17,574 nucleotides of DNA from an uncultured Prevotella sp. (GTDB taxonomy: Bacteria > Bacteroidota > Bacteroidia > Bacteroidales > Bacteroidaceae), in NCBI GenBank assembly GCA_934281565.1, contig CAKQXI010000039.1:1-17574 (forward strand), read 5' to 3'. The notes under the pieces are model-generated. The model did no database searches, had not been told where the DNA came from, and worked only from the letters and a program-made list of their open reading frames with translations. Within the stretch, counting starts at the first letter, position 1. Each line of letters opens with the position of its first letter. Both the position numbers and the translations under genes were made by a program. Positions 1 through 6,800 of this stretch are shown piece by piece.

Positions 1-26
1 AGAAGTGTTTTTCTCAAAAGCGAGTG

Positions 27-58
27 CAAAAGTACTGACTATTTCTCAAACCACCAAA
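27..58 (-). promoter_or_regulatory. Leftward promoter for a gene outside the window
   Basis: On the minus strand TTTG (complement of 55-58) is followed after 20 bases by TACTTTTG (complement of 27-34). This matches the Bacteroidota housekeeping consensus TTTG-N19-21-TAnnTTTG. Transcription would start near position 20 and run left out of the window, so the neighbouring gene to the left is probably divergent from everything here. Confidence 0.6.
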
Positions 59-182
59 TCTTTTCCGGAAAAAGTTCGAAATTTAACAGTATTTTAACAA
101 TTAAGGGGCGTTTTAGGTGTTTTCTGTGGGGCAACACTTTATTTTATACACGTATGCGTGGGTGGGTATGTGTCGCCCGCTG

Positions 183-269
183 ATCTCGCGGATTTACGCG
201 GATTTTTGGGTTTCTCTCGCTGATTGTTTTTTATCCTCTCGCAAATTTCGCAAATTACGCAGATTTTTT
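183..269 (+). repeat. Iterated-word repeats ending in T-runs
   Basis: Two copies of the same design are visible. At about 187-207 the word CGCGGATTT is followed by ACGCGGATTTTT. At about 237-269 the words TCGCAAATT, TCGCAAATT and ACGCAGATTTTTT follow one another. Each copy is a short word repeated two or three times and closed by five or six T. The two long inverted-repeat arms further right have the same layout with different words. No function is assigned. Confidence 0.5.
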
Positions 270-310
270 ATTGCTGTGTTAATTTATCTAACTCGTAGTT
301 TCTTGGGGAG

Positions 311-357
311 GGAAGCTATGGGATTGTGGGCGGGAAGATATGGGATAGTGGCGGGAA
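311..357 (+). repeat. 22-base tandem duplication, GT-rich
   Basis: The word TATGGGATTGTGG, then GCGGGAA (317-336), is repeated with one substitution and one base lost at 339-357, and the preceding GGGAAG is also shared. The unit is about 22 bases. It lies in noncoding DNA just left of the inverted repeats. Confidence 0.5.
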
Positions 358-439
358 AATTGGCGGAGGAAATGTACAGAGCTCTGACAATTACAGTTCT
401 GACAGTTTTTCTGGAGGGGGTATGAAAAATCAGGGAGCG

Positions 440-629
440 GTCTCAAATCTCAGTAATCTCAGTTTTTTTGTGACCATTGCATGGAAAATTAGGTTACAGA
501 TTGTAAGTATTAAAATTATATTATATATTATTATATATATATTAATATATATATAATAATATATAATATCTATCTAAATTAGGCCTTGGGAATGGCAAGA
601 TAAAAACTGAGATTACTGAGATTTGAGAC
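440..629. repeat. Inner inverted repeat, perfect 28-bp arms
   Basis: Positions 440-467 are the exact reverse complement of 602-629 (28 of 28). The arm contains the word ATCTCAG twice and ends in a T-run, so it has the design of the outer arm with a different word. It is nested inside the outer pair, off centre: 22 bases from the outer arm on the left (counting to 417) but 151 on the right. The central AT palindrome lies between its arms. Confidence 0.75.
518..569. repeat. Perfect 52-bp AT palindrome
   Basis: Every base from 518 to 543 pairs with its mirror base from 569 to 544. There is no spacer and no mismatch, and the sequence is entirely A and T. It could extrude as a cruciform or fold as a hairpin in RNA of either strand. 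It sits near the middle of the inner inverted repeat. Confidence 0.85.
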
Positions 630-665
630 TGTTATTAGGGTTCTGATGCTTGGCTCTTAAAAGCA

Positions 666-719
666 TTAACTTGCTATTAATCAGCAAGTTAAGCCACATA
701 ATACCGTAAAACGCGGTAT
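666..719. other. Two adjacent hairpins in noncoding DNA
   Basis: TTAACTTGCT (666-675) pairs perfectly with AGCAAGTTAA (683-692) around a 7-base loop. ATACCG (701-706) pairs with CGGTAT (714-719) around a 7-base loop. Neither is followed by a T-run on either strand, so they do not look like terminators. On the minus strand they lie downstream of the promoter-like site at 770-800, so they could belong to a small RNA. They could also be the end of a lost mobile element. Confidence 0.4.
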
Positions 720-769
720 AAGGGTACCTTGGGAGATGAAAGTCGCTTGAGAGATACATATTTACACTT

Positions 770-800
770 CAAAAGTACCTCCTCTGAAAAAACTGTCAGA
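770..800 (-). promoter_or_regulatory. Possible leftward promoter inside the repeat island
   Basis: On the minus strand TACTTTTG (complement of 770-777) fits the -7 consensus TAnnTTTG. TCTG (complement of 797-800) lies 19 bases upstream and differs from TTTG at one base. The -33 part falls inside the right arm of the outer inverted repeat. Transcription would begin near 763 and run into the hairpins and the inner repeat, where no leftward gene exists. Confidence 0.35.
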
Positions 801-833
801 ACTGTAATTGTCAGAGCACCATGAAAAGAGGGA

Positions 834-1490
834 TTAAATATACCTCATCAGAATATCCCAAACGGCTATAATATGGCAAACGCTACCAGCAAGTACGAAG
901 AAATGGAATACCGAGTGCATATATTTTTTCTTGTTGATGCTATAAAACACTGCACCTGTGATATAGCTTATCCCCTCCGCCACTATCCAAATGACCGTAG
1001 CGGAAGAAACAGAGTCTACAAGGGGCTTGAAAGCAACCAACACAGACAGTCCCATGCCGACAAAACACAGTGTCTCCAGATTGCTATGGTCCTTGAGACG
1101 AACAAAGCTCATCACAGTACCAGCAATGGCACAAGCCCAGATAAAGATAAAAAGGCTCCAGCCCCAATAACCTTGGTCGCGTAGGGCAATCAAGGTAATC
1201 GGAGAATAAGACCCTGCTATGTGCCAATAGATGGCTGCATGATCCCACTTTCTCAATCGCTCTTTCCACTTGCTCCAAGCTGAAAGGGCATGATATGTGG
1301 TAGAGGCTATATACGACATCAACATACCGAAAAGATAAAGGATGACGCCTGCCGTAGCCCATCCATTATGCTCGGTAAAACACCAATAAAGGAAAATAAA
1401 GCCAAATATGGCACCCAACAGGATGCCTCCTGCATGAGACCATGAGTTCCAGAGTTCCTCTTTATGGCTAAAGTGTATTTTGAGTTTCAT
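834..1490 (-). CDS. HlyIII/PAQR-family integral membrane protein
   Basis: The 218-residue protein has the pattern of the bacterial hemolysin III (YqfA/TrhA) branch of the PAQR superfamily, at normal length. Hydrophobic segments suggest about seven membrane helices with a short charged N-terminus. Family motifs are present: E-x-x-x-x-x-x-SH near the start (E12, H19), S63-x-x-x-H67, D83-H84, and H192-x-x-x-H196 in the last helix region. H67, H192 and H196 are the expected metal ligands, by analogy with PAQR structures. The 'hemolysin' name is historical; the physiological role in Bacteroidota is not established, and membrane or lipid homeostasis is the usual proposal. The ATG at 1488-1490 is preceded by a -7-like box at 1520-1527. 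It is monocistronic and divergent from the desulfoferrodoxin gene. Confidence 0.88.
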   Translation of the reverse strand: MKLKIHFSHKEELWNSWSHAGGILLGAIFGFIFLYWCFTEHNGWATAGVILYLFGMLMSYIASTTYHALSAWSKWKERLRKWDHAAIYWHIAGSYSPITLIALRDQGYWGWSLFIFIWACAIAGTVMSFVRLKDHSNLETLCFVGMGLSVLVAFKPLVDSVSSATVIWIVAEGISYITGAVFYSINKKKYMHSVFHFFVLAGSVCHIIAVWDILMRYI

Positions 1491-1519
1491 ATCTTGCTAT
1501 CTTCTAAAATTTACGTGGG

Positions 1520-1527
1520 CAAAGGTA
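1520..1527 (-). promoter_or_regulatory. -7 element of the HlyIII-family gene
   Basis: The minus strand reads TACCTTTG here, a full match to TAnnTTTG, about 30 bases before the start codon. No good TTTG lies 19-21 bases upstream, so only half of the promoter is recognisable. Confidence 0.45.
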
Positions 1528-1597
1528 CTAAGAATAACCAAGAAGTGGGGTGCGTAACGAGAAAGAATACACCCCATTTATGTTAGTTTAACACTAC

Positions 1598-1633
1598 TAT
1601 TCGACTACTGTATCGAATAATTCTGTATCTTTG
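1598..1633 (+). promoter_or_regulatory. Desulfoferrodoxin promoter with overlapping dyad
   Basis: TATCTTTG at 1626-1633 matches the -7 consensus. The place where TTTG is expected is instead occupied by a 22-base dyad: TATTCGA (1598-1604), eight bases, then TCGAATA (1612-1619 region, arm ending at 1619), a perfect 7-bp inverted repeat. A dyad covering the -33 region and ending just before the -7 box is where a repressor or an activator replacing a weak -33 element would sit. The regulator is unknown. Confidence 0.5.
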
Positions 1634-1671
1634 GGGCGTGAACAAGATTGTCTAACAAAAAACAGTGAATT

Positions 1672-2043
1672 ATGACAAAGAAAAGAGAAGTATATCGTTG
1701 TACCACATGTGGTAACATCGTAGAAGTATTAAATCCTGGAGCAGCCATGTCTTGCTGCGGTAATCCAATGACTTTATTAAAAGAAAACACGACAGATGGC
1801 GCACTTGAGAAACACGTTCCCGTCATCGAGCCTATCGAGGGCGGCTATCGTGTAAAGGTTGGAAGCGTAGAGCATCCGATGCTCCCAGAGCACTATATCC
1901 AGTGGATAGAGTTGCTCACCGAGACAGACGTGCTTCGCCATGAGCTAAAGCCGGGTGACAAGCCTGAAGCAACATTCATGACAACAGCCAAAGAGGTGAC
2001 CGCTCGTGAATACTGCAACTTGCACGGCTTGTGGAAAGCATAG
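1672..2043 (+). CDS. dfx: Desulfoferrodoxin (two-iron superoxide reductase)
   Basis: The protein reduces superoxide to hydrogen peroxide in the cytoplasm without making oxygen, a defence typical of anaerobes. At 123 residues it has the usual two-domain length. The N-terminal desulforedoxin-like domain carries C10-x-x-C13 and the adjacent pair C28-C29, the ligands of the rubredoxin-type iron. The neelaredoxin-like domain carries E46-K47-H48, H68, H74, C115 and H118, matching the four-histidine, one-cysteine catalytic iron and its Glu/Lys pair. It is a complete class I enzyme with both centres. It appears monocistronic, with its own -7 box, an upstream dyad that may be an operator, and a hairpin immediately downstream. 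The electron donor (rubredoxin or an equivalent) is not encoded in the window. Confidence 0.95.
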   Translation: MTKKREVYRCTTCGNIVEVLNPGAAMSCCGNPMTLLKENTTDGALEKHVPVIEPIEGGYRVKVGSVEHPMLPEHYIQWIELLTETDVLRHELKPGDKPEATFMTTAKEVTAREYCNLHGLWKA

Positions 2044-2056
2044 GCAAATATTATAA

Positions 2057-2085
2057 GATGGTGTGCCTTGGCATGGCACACCATC
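2057..2085. terminator. Hairpin between convergent genes
   Basis: An 11-bp perfect stem, GATGGTGTGCC (2057-2067) with GGCACACCATC (2075-2085), encloses a 7-base loop. It lies 13 bases after the desulfoferrodoxin stop and 9 bases beyond the stop of the convergent receptor gene. The T-runs on either side are poor, so termination in both directions is inferred mainly from the strong stem and the position. Confidence 0.7.
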
Positions 2086-2094
2086 ATTCATTTA

Positions 2095-4149
2095 TTATAA
2101 ATTGAGATTGATGCTTGCACCAGCCATCACCCACAAACCAGGCTGTTTGACAGCCGTGAGGTCATAATAGCGATGACAAGTGATGTTATCAAACTTCACG
2201 TAAACATTGTATTTCTTCTCATCCCACATCACCTTACAGTCTACCTTCGTATAAGGATGGTATCCATTCATGCGCTGTTGCCATCGCAAAGCCCATGAAG
2301 CAGACAGTTTTTTCCATATCTGGTGGTCGATGCCCAAGACTATTTTATGGCGCAAGTACTCCAAGGCATAGAGCGACTTGACAATATCCTCGCCCAAATC
2401 ATGGTTTTGGTGGATATAAGCATATCCCACCTTGACACGAGTGATGAATGAATGAGGAACCAGCTCTTGCATATAAATCGTGGCATCAAGATTATATCCC
2501 ATGTTATTCAACTTTCCGATGTTAAGGGCATGATACTTGCCATTGGCGTTCTCCTCGGCAGTCTGCACCCAGTCTATCATATCCGTGCCATGGGCATAGA
2601 ACCCGCTCAATGTCGCAGACAAACCTTGTTGACGATAACGAGCACCAATCTTGAAAGTAGAATTCTTCTCAGGCTTCAAGTTGAGGTCACCTTGCTGAAC
2701 AACGTTGCTGATATACAAGTCGGTATAAGTAGGCATACGGAGAGCCTTGTCCCACGAAGCATAGAATTTCCAGTTATCATTAGGGCGATAACTGAGGTCA
2801 ACGCCAGGATAGAAGCGGAAATCATTGTCAAGCCCAGTGTTCCTATTGGCAAGGACACCAGCGGAAAGGGTAAATCCTCCGAAGATGAAGTTATGTTCCA
2901 GCATGATATTCGTGTTGGTACGCTCGCCTTTTCGCGTATACTGACGGTCGCTGCCATGAATGTTCTTATAGTCATTCTGGGCAAGTTCCTCACCAAGGGC
3001 AGTGGAATAGATACGCTCCTTGCTGATGTCAAGCCCAAGGGCAGTCTTGCCCAAGAACCAAGAGACATTGGCATTCAAGGAACCTCCCCAGACATCAAGG
3101 TCATGATAATTCTCTCCAGCCTTGGCACCCTCCTTGCCACGTATCAACTGGTAATGGTCCTTGAAGTTATTATAATATAAGGTAGGAGTTACCTCCCAAG
3201 TATGTTGCTCATCGTGCAAACTAAGGTTAAGGGAAGCGATGCCATGCTTGGTTTTCTCGTACTGGTCATTATACTTGGCACTATAAAAAGTATTGGCACC
3301 ATAACTTTGTGTAGCAATGCCCAGTTGCGCCCCAATGTCGAAACGGTTGTCATAGCTGATGGCGAAATTGCCATAGCCTTGTCCTTTCTCGAAGTCACTG
3401 TTCTCAGTACCTCCATCCGAGCGTTTATAACCACCACTCACCGAGTAAGTTTGCTTCCATTTACCCTTGCCAAAGGAAGTCTGGATGCGTCCCTGCGTAC
3501 CCAAGCTACCAAACGAGCCACCTTCCACACTTGCCTGCACAGCGTTATGTTGTGCTTTTCTCGTGACAATGTTAATGGCACCATTAAAAGCCGAGGTACC
3601 AAAAACACGTGAGGCAGCCCCCTCGAGCACTTCAATGTGATCAATGTCGGCTAAAGCAACAGGAAAATCAGAAGCATTGTGACCAGTCTGAGGATTTGAG
3701 ATATTGACACCATTCAAGAGAATGGTAATCTGGTCAAAGGTTCCACCATTGATGGAGATATCCGTCTGAACACCAAAGCCACCACGCTGACGGACATCCA
3801 CGCCAGTAGCTAATTTAAGAACATCGTTGATAGTCTGTGCCGACGCACGATGAATGTCATCGCGAGTAATGACAGACACAATCTTTGGTGACTGTTCCAC
3901 AGTCATTGGCGCACGTGAAGCGGTAATGCTCACCGCATCCAGCTCATAAGCCTTGCCACCCTTGTAAAAAGAAGAATCAGCCTTGGCTGCCTCAACGCTC
4001 ACGCCCTCAGCCTTGGCATAGCTGAGCGTAGCGACACTGAGTGTGCCAACGAGCACTTCCCTTCCCAAGACGGCAAAGAGAGCATAACCTTTGTTCGAGA
4101 AACGCTTGAACTTAAGGTTGCTGCGCTTGTTGAAAATTGATTTGTACAT
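2095..4149 (-). CDS. TonB-dependent outer-membrane receptor (BtuB/FepA-like plug and barrel)
   Basis: A 684-residue outer-membrane receptor that would import a ligand using the TonB/ExbBD system. The N-terminus is long and basic before its hydrophobic core (residues about 22-45, ending around AKA-EG), an extended signal peptide. A TonB-box-like DAVSITAS stands at 71-78. The plug covers about 80-197, with DDIHRASAQTINDVLK, DQITILLNGV and the closing GTSAFNGAINIVTRK. The rest alternates like a 22-strand barrel, with the TBDR motif NLKPEKNSTFKIG in the barrel. There is no N-terminal carboxypeptidase-like domain and no SusD partner, so it resembles BtuB, siderophore or heme receptors more than SusC. 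The substrate cannot be read from the sequence. It is monocistronic, has a near-perfect promoter, and is divergent from the next barrel protein. Confidence 0.9.
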   Translation of the reverse strand: MYKSIFNKRSNLKFKRFSNKGYALFAVLGREVLVGTLSVATLSYAKAEGVSVEAAKADSSFYKGGKAYELDAVSITASRAPMTVEQSPKIVSVITRDDIHRASAQTINDVLKLATGVDVRQRGGFGVQTDISINGGTFDQITILLNGVNISNPQTGHNASDFPVALADIDHIEVLEGAASRVFGTSAFNGAINIVTRKAQHNAVQASVEGGSFGSLGTQGRIQTSFGKGKWKQTYSVSGGYKRSDGGTENSDFEKGQGYGNFAISYDNRFDIGAQLGIATQSYGANTFYSAKYNDQYEKTKHGIASLNLSLHDEQHTWEVTPTLYYNNFKDHYQLIRGKEGAKAGENYHDLDVWGGSLNANVSWFLGKTALGLDISKERIYSTALGEELAQNDYKNIHGSDRQYTRKGERTNTNIMLEHNFIFGGFTLSAGVLANRNTGLDNDFRFYPGVDLSYRPNDNWKFYASWDKALRMPTYTDLYISNVVQQGDLNLKPEKNSTFKIGARYRQQGLSATLSGFYAHGTDMIDWVQTAEENANGKYHALNIGKLNNMGYNLDATIYMQELVPHSFITRVKVGYAYIHQNHDLGEDIVKSLYALEYLRHKIVLGIDHQIWKKLSASWALRWQQRMNGYHPYTKVDCKVMWDEKKYNVYVKFDNITCHRYYDLTAVKQPGLWVMAGASINLNL

Positions 4150-4210
4150 TTATTATTATAAATAGTTAATACTGATGCCCCATGCACTCCTTGCTCGGGC
4201 ATTCGGGGTG

Positions 4211-4241
4211 CAAAGGTAAGGCTATTCAAGGACATGACAAA
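4211..4241 (-). promoter_or_regulatory. Consensus promoter of the leftward TonB-dependent receptor
   Basis: On the minus strand TTTG (complement of 4238-4241), 19 bases, then TACCTTTG (complement of 4211-4218) match the Bacteroidota consensus exactly. The start site is expected near 4204, giving a leader of about 55 bases. The leader contains a small ATGCCC/GGGCAT inverted repeat but is too short for a cobalamin riboswitch. Confidence 0.8.
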
Positions 4242-4252
4242 CTATTTATCTT

Positions 4253-4260
4253 TATATTTG
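4253..4260 (+). promoter_or_regulatory. -7-like element for the rightward receptor gene
   Basis: TATATTTG fits TAnnTTTG, but no TTTG stands 19-21 bases before it. A start near 4267 would give a leader of about 120 bases. The region upstream of this box overlaps the -33 element of the leftward promoter (4238-4241), so the two promoters may compete or share a regulator. Confidence 0.35.
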
Positions 4261-4389
4261 TACTAAAATAGGTTAATTCTACTGTTTCTATCGTCACAAA
4301 CTTACCCTTTATTGCGTATAAGAGCATAAAAGCCTGCATTGGCAAGGCTATCACAACACATTTCAACTTAATAATTAAAGACAGCAATC

Positions 4390-6657
4390 ATGGTAAAAGT
4401 TCTTATTAATCTAAGCTGGATGCTCCTCTGTGTAGCCGCATCCTCTTTCTCTGCAGAGAAAAATGATACTACTACCTTGGACTCCACCATTTGGTCAAAA
4501 AACTTGGAAGCAGTGACAGTCGTGGCAAAAAAGCCCTTGGTGAAAACAGACATCGACAAGCTGACATACGATGTGGCATCTGACCCACAAGCCCAGACCA
4601 ACAACGTGCTTGAGATACTCCGCAAAGTTCCTATGGTTACCGTAGATGGGCAAGACAACATCAAGGTAAACAACAGTTCATCATTCAAGGTGTACATGAA
4701 CGGGAAACCTAACAACATGATGAGCAACAATCCAAGCGAAGTGCTCAAGAGCATACCTGCCAACAGCATCAAGAAGATAGAAGTGATTACCAATCCCGGT
4801 CCTAAGTATGATGCCGAAGGCGTGGGTGGCATCCTGAACATCGTCACATTAGGACATGGCATGGAAGGCTATACGGCAACCGTAGGAACTTCCGTCAATA
4901 GTCAAGGTGGCGTAGGTGGCAATCTCTTCGGGACAATACAACAAGGAGAACTTACCGTAAGCGGTAATTATAGCTACAACTATTCTAACCAACCTACGAA
5001 ATGGAGTGGAAGCAACAACAATGTAACAGGAGATGTCAATGCTTCTTCTGCCAATATAACAACAGACAAGACGACCAAGTCGCATAGCAGATACCAATGG
5101 AGCAGCTTGGAAGCCAGCTATGAGATAGATACCCTACATCTCGTCACCGCTTCATTTGGACTTTGGGGTGGCAATGGCAGAGGAGACATAGAGAATACGA
5201 CTTCGGGCGTTTATCCTACAGATGGTCGGTTTCTCTATCGATACTCAAACTTTATAAATACCAATCAAAGCAGATACTCCATTGATGGCAGTTTCGACTA
5301 TCAACGCTCATTCAGGCAAAAAGGTCGCTTGCTGACATTCTCTTACAAAATTAATACAAATCCAAATAAAACGGACGACTATAATACTTATTACGATATG
5401 AGGGCAGCCAATGCTTGGACAACTTATCTGCACCGCTTGAAAAATCAACACCATAACCAAAGTGCTCATACTACGGAACAAACATTCCAGATAGACTATA
5501 CAACGCCTATTGGCAAACTGCATACCTTAGAGGCAGGAATTAAGTATATCATGCGTAATAATAAAAGTATAGATAATCGCTATATAAAAGAAAATCAAGA
5601 TGATATAAATTATACGCATGATGAAAAGAACAGTTCACACTACAAGCATATCAACAATATACTTGGTACTTATTTTGGTTATGGGCTAATGTGGAAGAAA
5701 TTTTCTGGTCGACTTGGTTTCCGCTATGAGCACACCATCCAGAATGTAAAGTATCTCTTAGGGCGTGGCGATGATTTCCATAAAAATCTTGATGATTTCG
5801 TACCCTCGGCAAGTGTAGGCTTGCATATATCAGATGCCGTCAACTTCCGCTTAGGATATAACTTGCGTGTCTATCGCCCTGGTATCTGGTATCTTAACCC
5901 TTATATCGACGATAGTAATCCCACAAATATCAACCAAGGCAACTCCAACTTAAAGAGTGAGAAAAGCCATATTTTCACCTTGGGTTTCAATGTGAACACC
6001 TATAAGTTTAGCTTAAACATGAACTCATACACCTCGTTCACCAATAATAGCATCGAGGAGAAAACTTCGCTCATCAACGACAAAGAAATCATAGGCTTGG
6101 GAAATCCAACAGGCAAGGATGTATTTTACACGACATACCAAAACATAGGAAAGACAAAGGAAACAGGCATGAGTGCCTACATAAACTGGAACATCCTGAA
6201 AGACACTCGTATCTACTCCAGTCTCAATGGCAGCTATAATGACTATTCGGACGGTATGACACTCAAGAACCATGGCTGGCAAGCCTCGACATTCACAGGA
6301 ATAGAACAAGTCTTGCCTAAGGACTGGCGCATCAGCATCAACTATTATGGTAGGACACCTTGGATTGCGCTTCAGGGCAAAGGACAGTCTTACAGCAGTT
6401 ATAGCATCACCATCAATAAATCGTTTCTTGACAAACGCTTGAACTTCTCGCTCTACGTAGGAAGTTTCTTGAGGAAATACAATTATCGCGAGGGAAAAAT
6501 AGAAAGTCAGAACTTCAGCCAAGTATCATGGTCGAAGAGCACAGACCGTCGCATATCTTTCTCGGTTAGCTATCGCATCGGCTCCTTGAAAGCAACCGTA
6601 AAGAAAGTGGAACGTTCCATCGAAAACACAGACATAAAGGAAAACAAGGAAAAATAA
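4390..6657 (+). CDS. TonB-dependent receptor-like outer-membrane beta-barrel protein (OMP_b-brl_3 type)
   Basis: A 755-residue outer-membrane protein. Residues 1-22 form a signal peptide probably cleaved after SSFSA; the cysteine at 14 lacks a lipobox. Residues about 40-155 form a TonB-type plug with NLEAVTVVAKKPL, VLEILRKVPMVTVDG, VYMNGKPNN, IKKIEVITNPGPKYDAEG and GGILNIVT. The remainder has alternating aromatic strands typical of the outer-membrane barrel family 3 found in Bacteroidota receptor-like proteins. Many relatives carry an N-terminal carboxypeptidase-regulatory-like domain; this one begins directly with the plug, so it is a short form. There is no SusD or substrate-specific neighbour. 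Import of an unknown ligand is the best inference. A strong terminator follows, so it is probably monocistronic. Confidence 0.85.
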   Translation: MVKVLINLSWMLLCVAASSFSAEKNDTTTLDSTIWSKNLEAVTVVAKKPLVKTDIDKLTYDVASDPQAQTNNVLEILRKVPMVTVDGQDNIKVNNSSSFKVYMNGKPNNMMSNNPSEVLKSIPANSIKKIEVITNPGPKYDAEGVGGILNIVTLGHGMEGYTATVGTSVNSQGGVGGNLFGTIQQGELTVSGNYSYNYSNQPTKWSGSNNNVTGDVNASSANITTDKTTKSHSRYQWSSLEASYEIDTLHLVTASFGLWGGNGRGDIENTTSGVYPTDGRFLYRYSNFINTNQSRYSIDGSFDYQRSFRQKGRLLTFSYKINTNPNKTDDYNTYYDMRAANAWTTYLHRLKNQHHNQSAHTTEQTFQIDYTTPIGKLHTLEAGIKYIMRNNKSIDNRYIKENQDDINYTHDEKNSSHYKHINNILGTYFGYGLMWKKFSGRLGFRYEHTIQNVKYLLGRGDDFHKNLDDFVPSASVGLHISDAVNFRLGYNLRVYRPGIWYLNPYIDDSNPTNINQGNSNLKSEKSHIFTLGFNVNTYKFSLNMNSYTSFTNNSIEEKTSLINDKEIIGLGNPTGKDVFYTTYQNIGKTKETGMSAYINWNILKDTRIYSSLNGSYNDYSDGMTLKNHGWQASTFTGIEQVLPKDWRISINYYGRTPWIALQGKGQSYSSYSITINKSFLDKRLNFSLYVGSFLRKYNYREGKIESQNFSQVSWSKSTDRRISFSVSYRIGSLKATVKKVERSIENTDIKENKEK

Positions 6658-6673
6658 CGACAAAGTTCGAGCT

Positions 6674-6708
6674 CTTTTTATTCTTATTCTATACAATAAA
6701 AAGTTTTT
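6674..6708 (+). terminator. Intrinsic terminator after the barrel gene
   Basis: CTTTTTATT (6674-6682) pairs perfectly with AATAAAAAG (6695-6703) around a 12-base loop and is followed by five T (6704-6708). It lies 17 bases after the stop codon. The stem is AT-rich but well placed, and it separates the barrel gene from the clpS promoter. Confidence 0.65.
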
Positions 6709-6743
6709 GCGCCTAATTGTTTCCCTTTTATCAAATAAAATTG

Positions 6744-6751
6744 TATCTTTG
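6744..6751 (+). promoter_or_regulatory. -7 element of the clpS-clpA operon
   Basis: TATCTTTG matches TAnnTTTG about 50 bases before the clpS ATG. The upstream part is weaker: TTGTTT at 6717-6722 is the only TTG-like word and is slightly too far away. No Shine-Dalgarno sequence precedes clpS, which is normal for this phylum. Confidence 0.5.
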
Positions 6752-6800
6752 CAACTGAAAGTGTCACCCTAAAAACGATGACAATGAATTTATAAATATT

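Larger units (their letters stand above)
381..817. repeat. Outer inverted repeat, perfect 30-bp arms
   Basis: Positions 381-410 are the exact reverse complement of 788-817 (30 of 30 bases). After three mismatched bases, GAGG at 414-417 again pairs with CCTC at 781-784. The arm begins GCTCTGACAATTACAG, contains the word TCTGACA twice and ends in five T. The arms face each other across 377 bases. The right arm ends 17 bases beyond the HlyIII stop codon. It could be a MITE-like element, two facing copies of a dispersed repeat, or an invertible segment; the sequence alone does not decide. Confidence 0.75.
59..833. other. Repeat-rich noncoding island
   Basis: No convincing gene lies between the leftward promoter at the window edge and the end of the HlyIII gene. 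The open frames here (117-425, 326-556) are short, overlap one another, run through repeats and have no recognisable product. The stretch holds iterated short words ending in T-runs (about 183-269), a 22-base tandem duplication (about 311-357), nested inverted repeats (381-817), a 52-bp AT palindrome, two stable hairpins (666-719) and a possible leftward promoter (770-800). Confidence 0.7.

Noticed and set aside
117..556. Two overlapping open frames in the repeat island
   Set aside because: They cross the repeats, overlap in different frames and give low-complexity peptides with no recognisable domain.
381..817. CRISPR array or insertion sequence
   Set aside because: The repeats are inverted rather than regularly spaced direct repeats, there are no cas genes, and no transposase frame lies between the arms.
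2452..3180. 242-codon open frame antisense to the TonB-dependent receptor
   Set aside because: It lies wholly inside a well-supported receptor gene on the other strand, has no domain pattern, and is explained by the codon use of the real gene.
4150..4210. Cobalamin riboswitch for the BtuB-like receptor
   Set aside because: The leader is only about 55 bases and lacks room for the conserved B12-riboswitch core; only a small inverted repeat is present.
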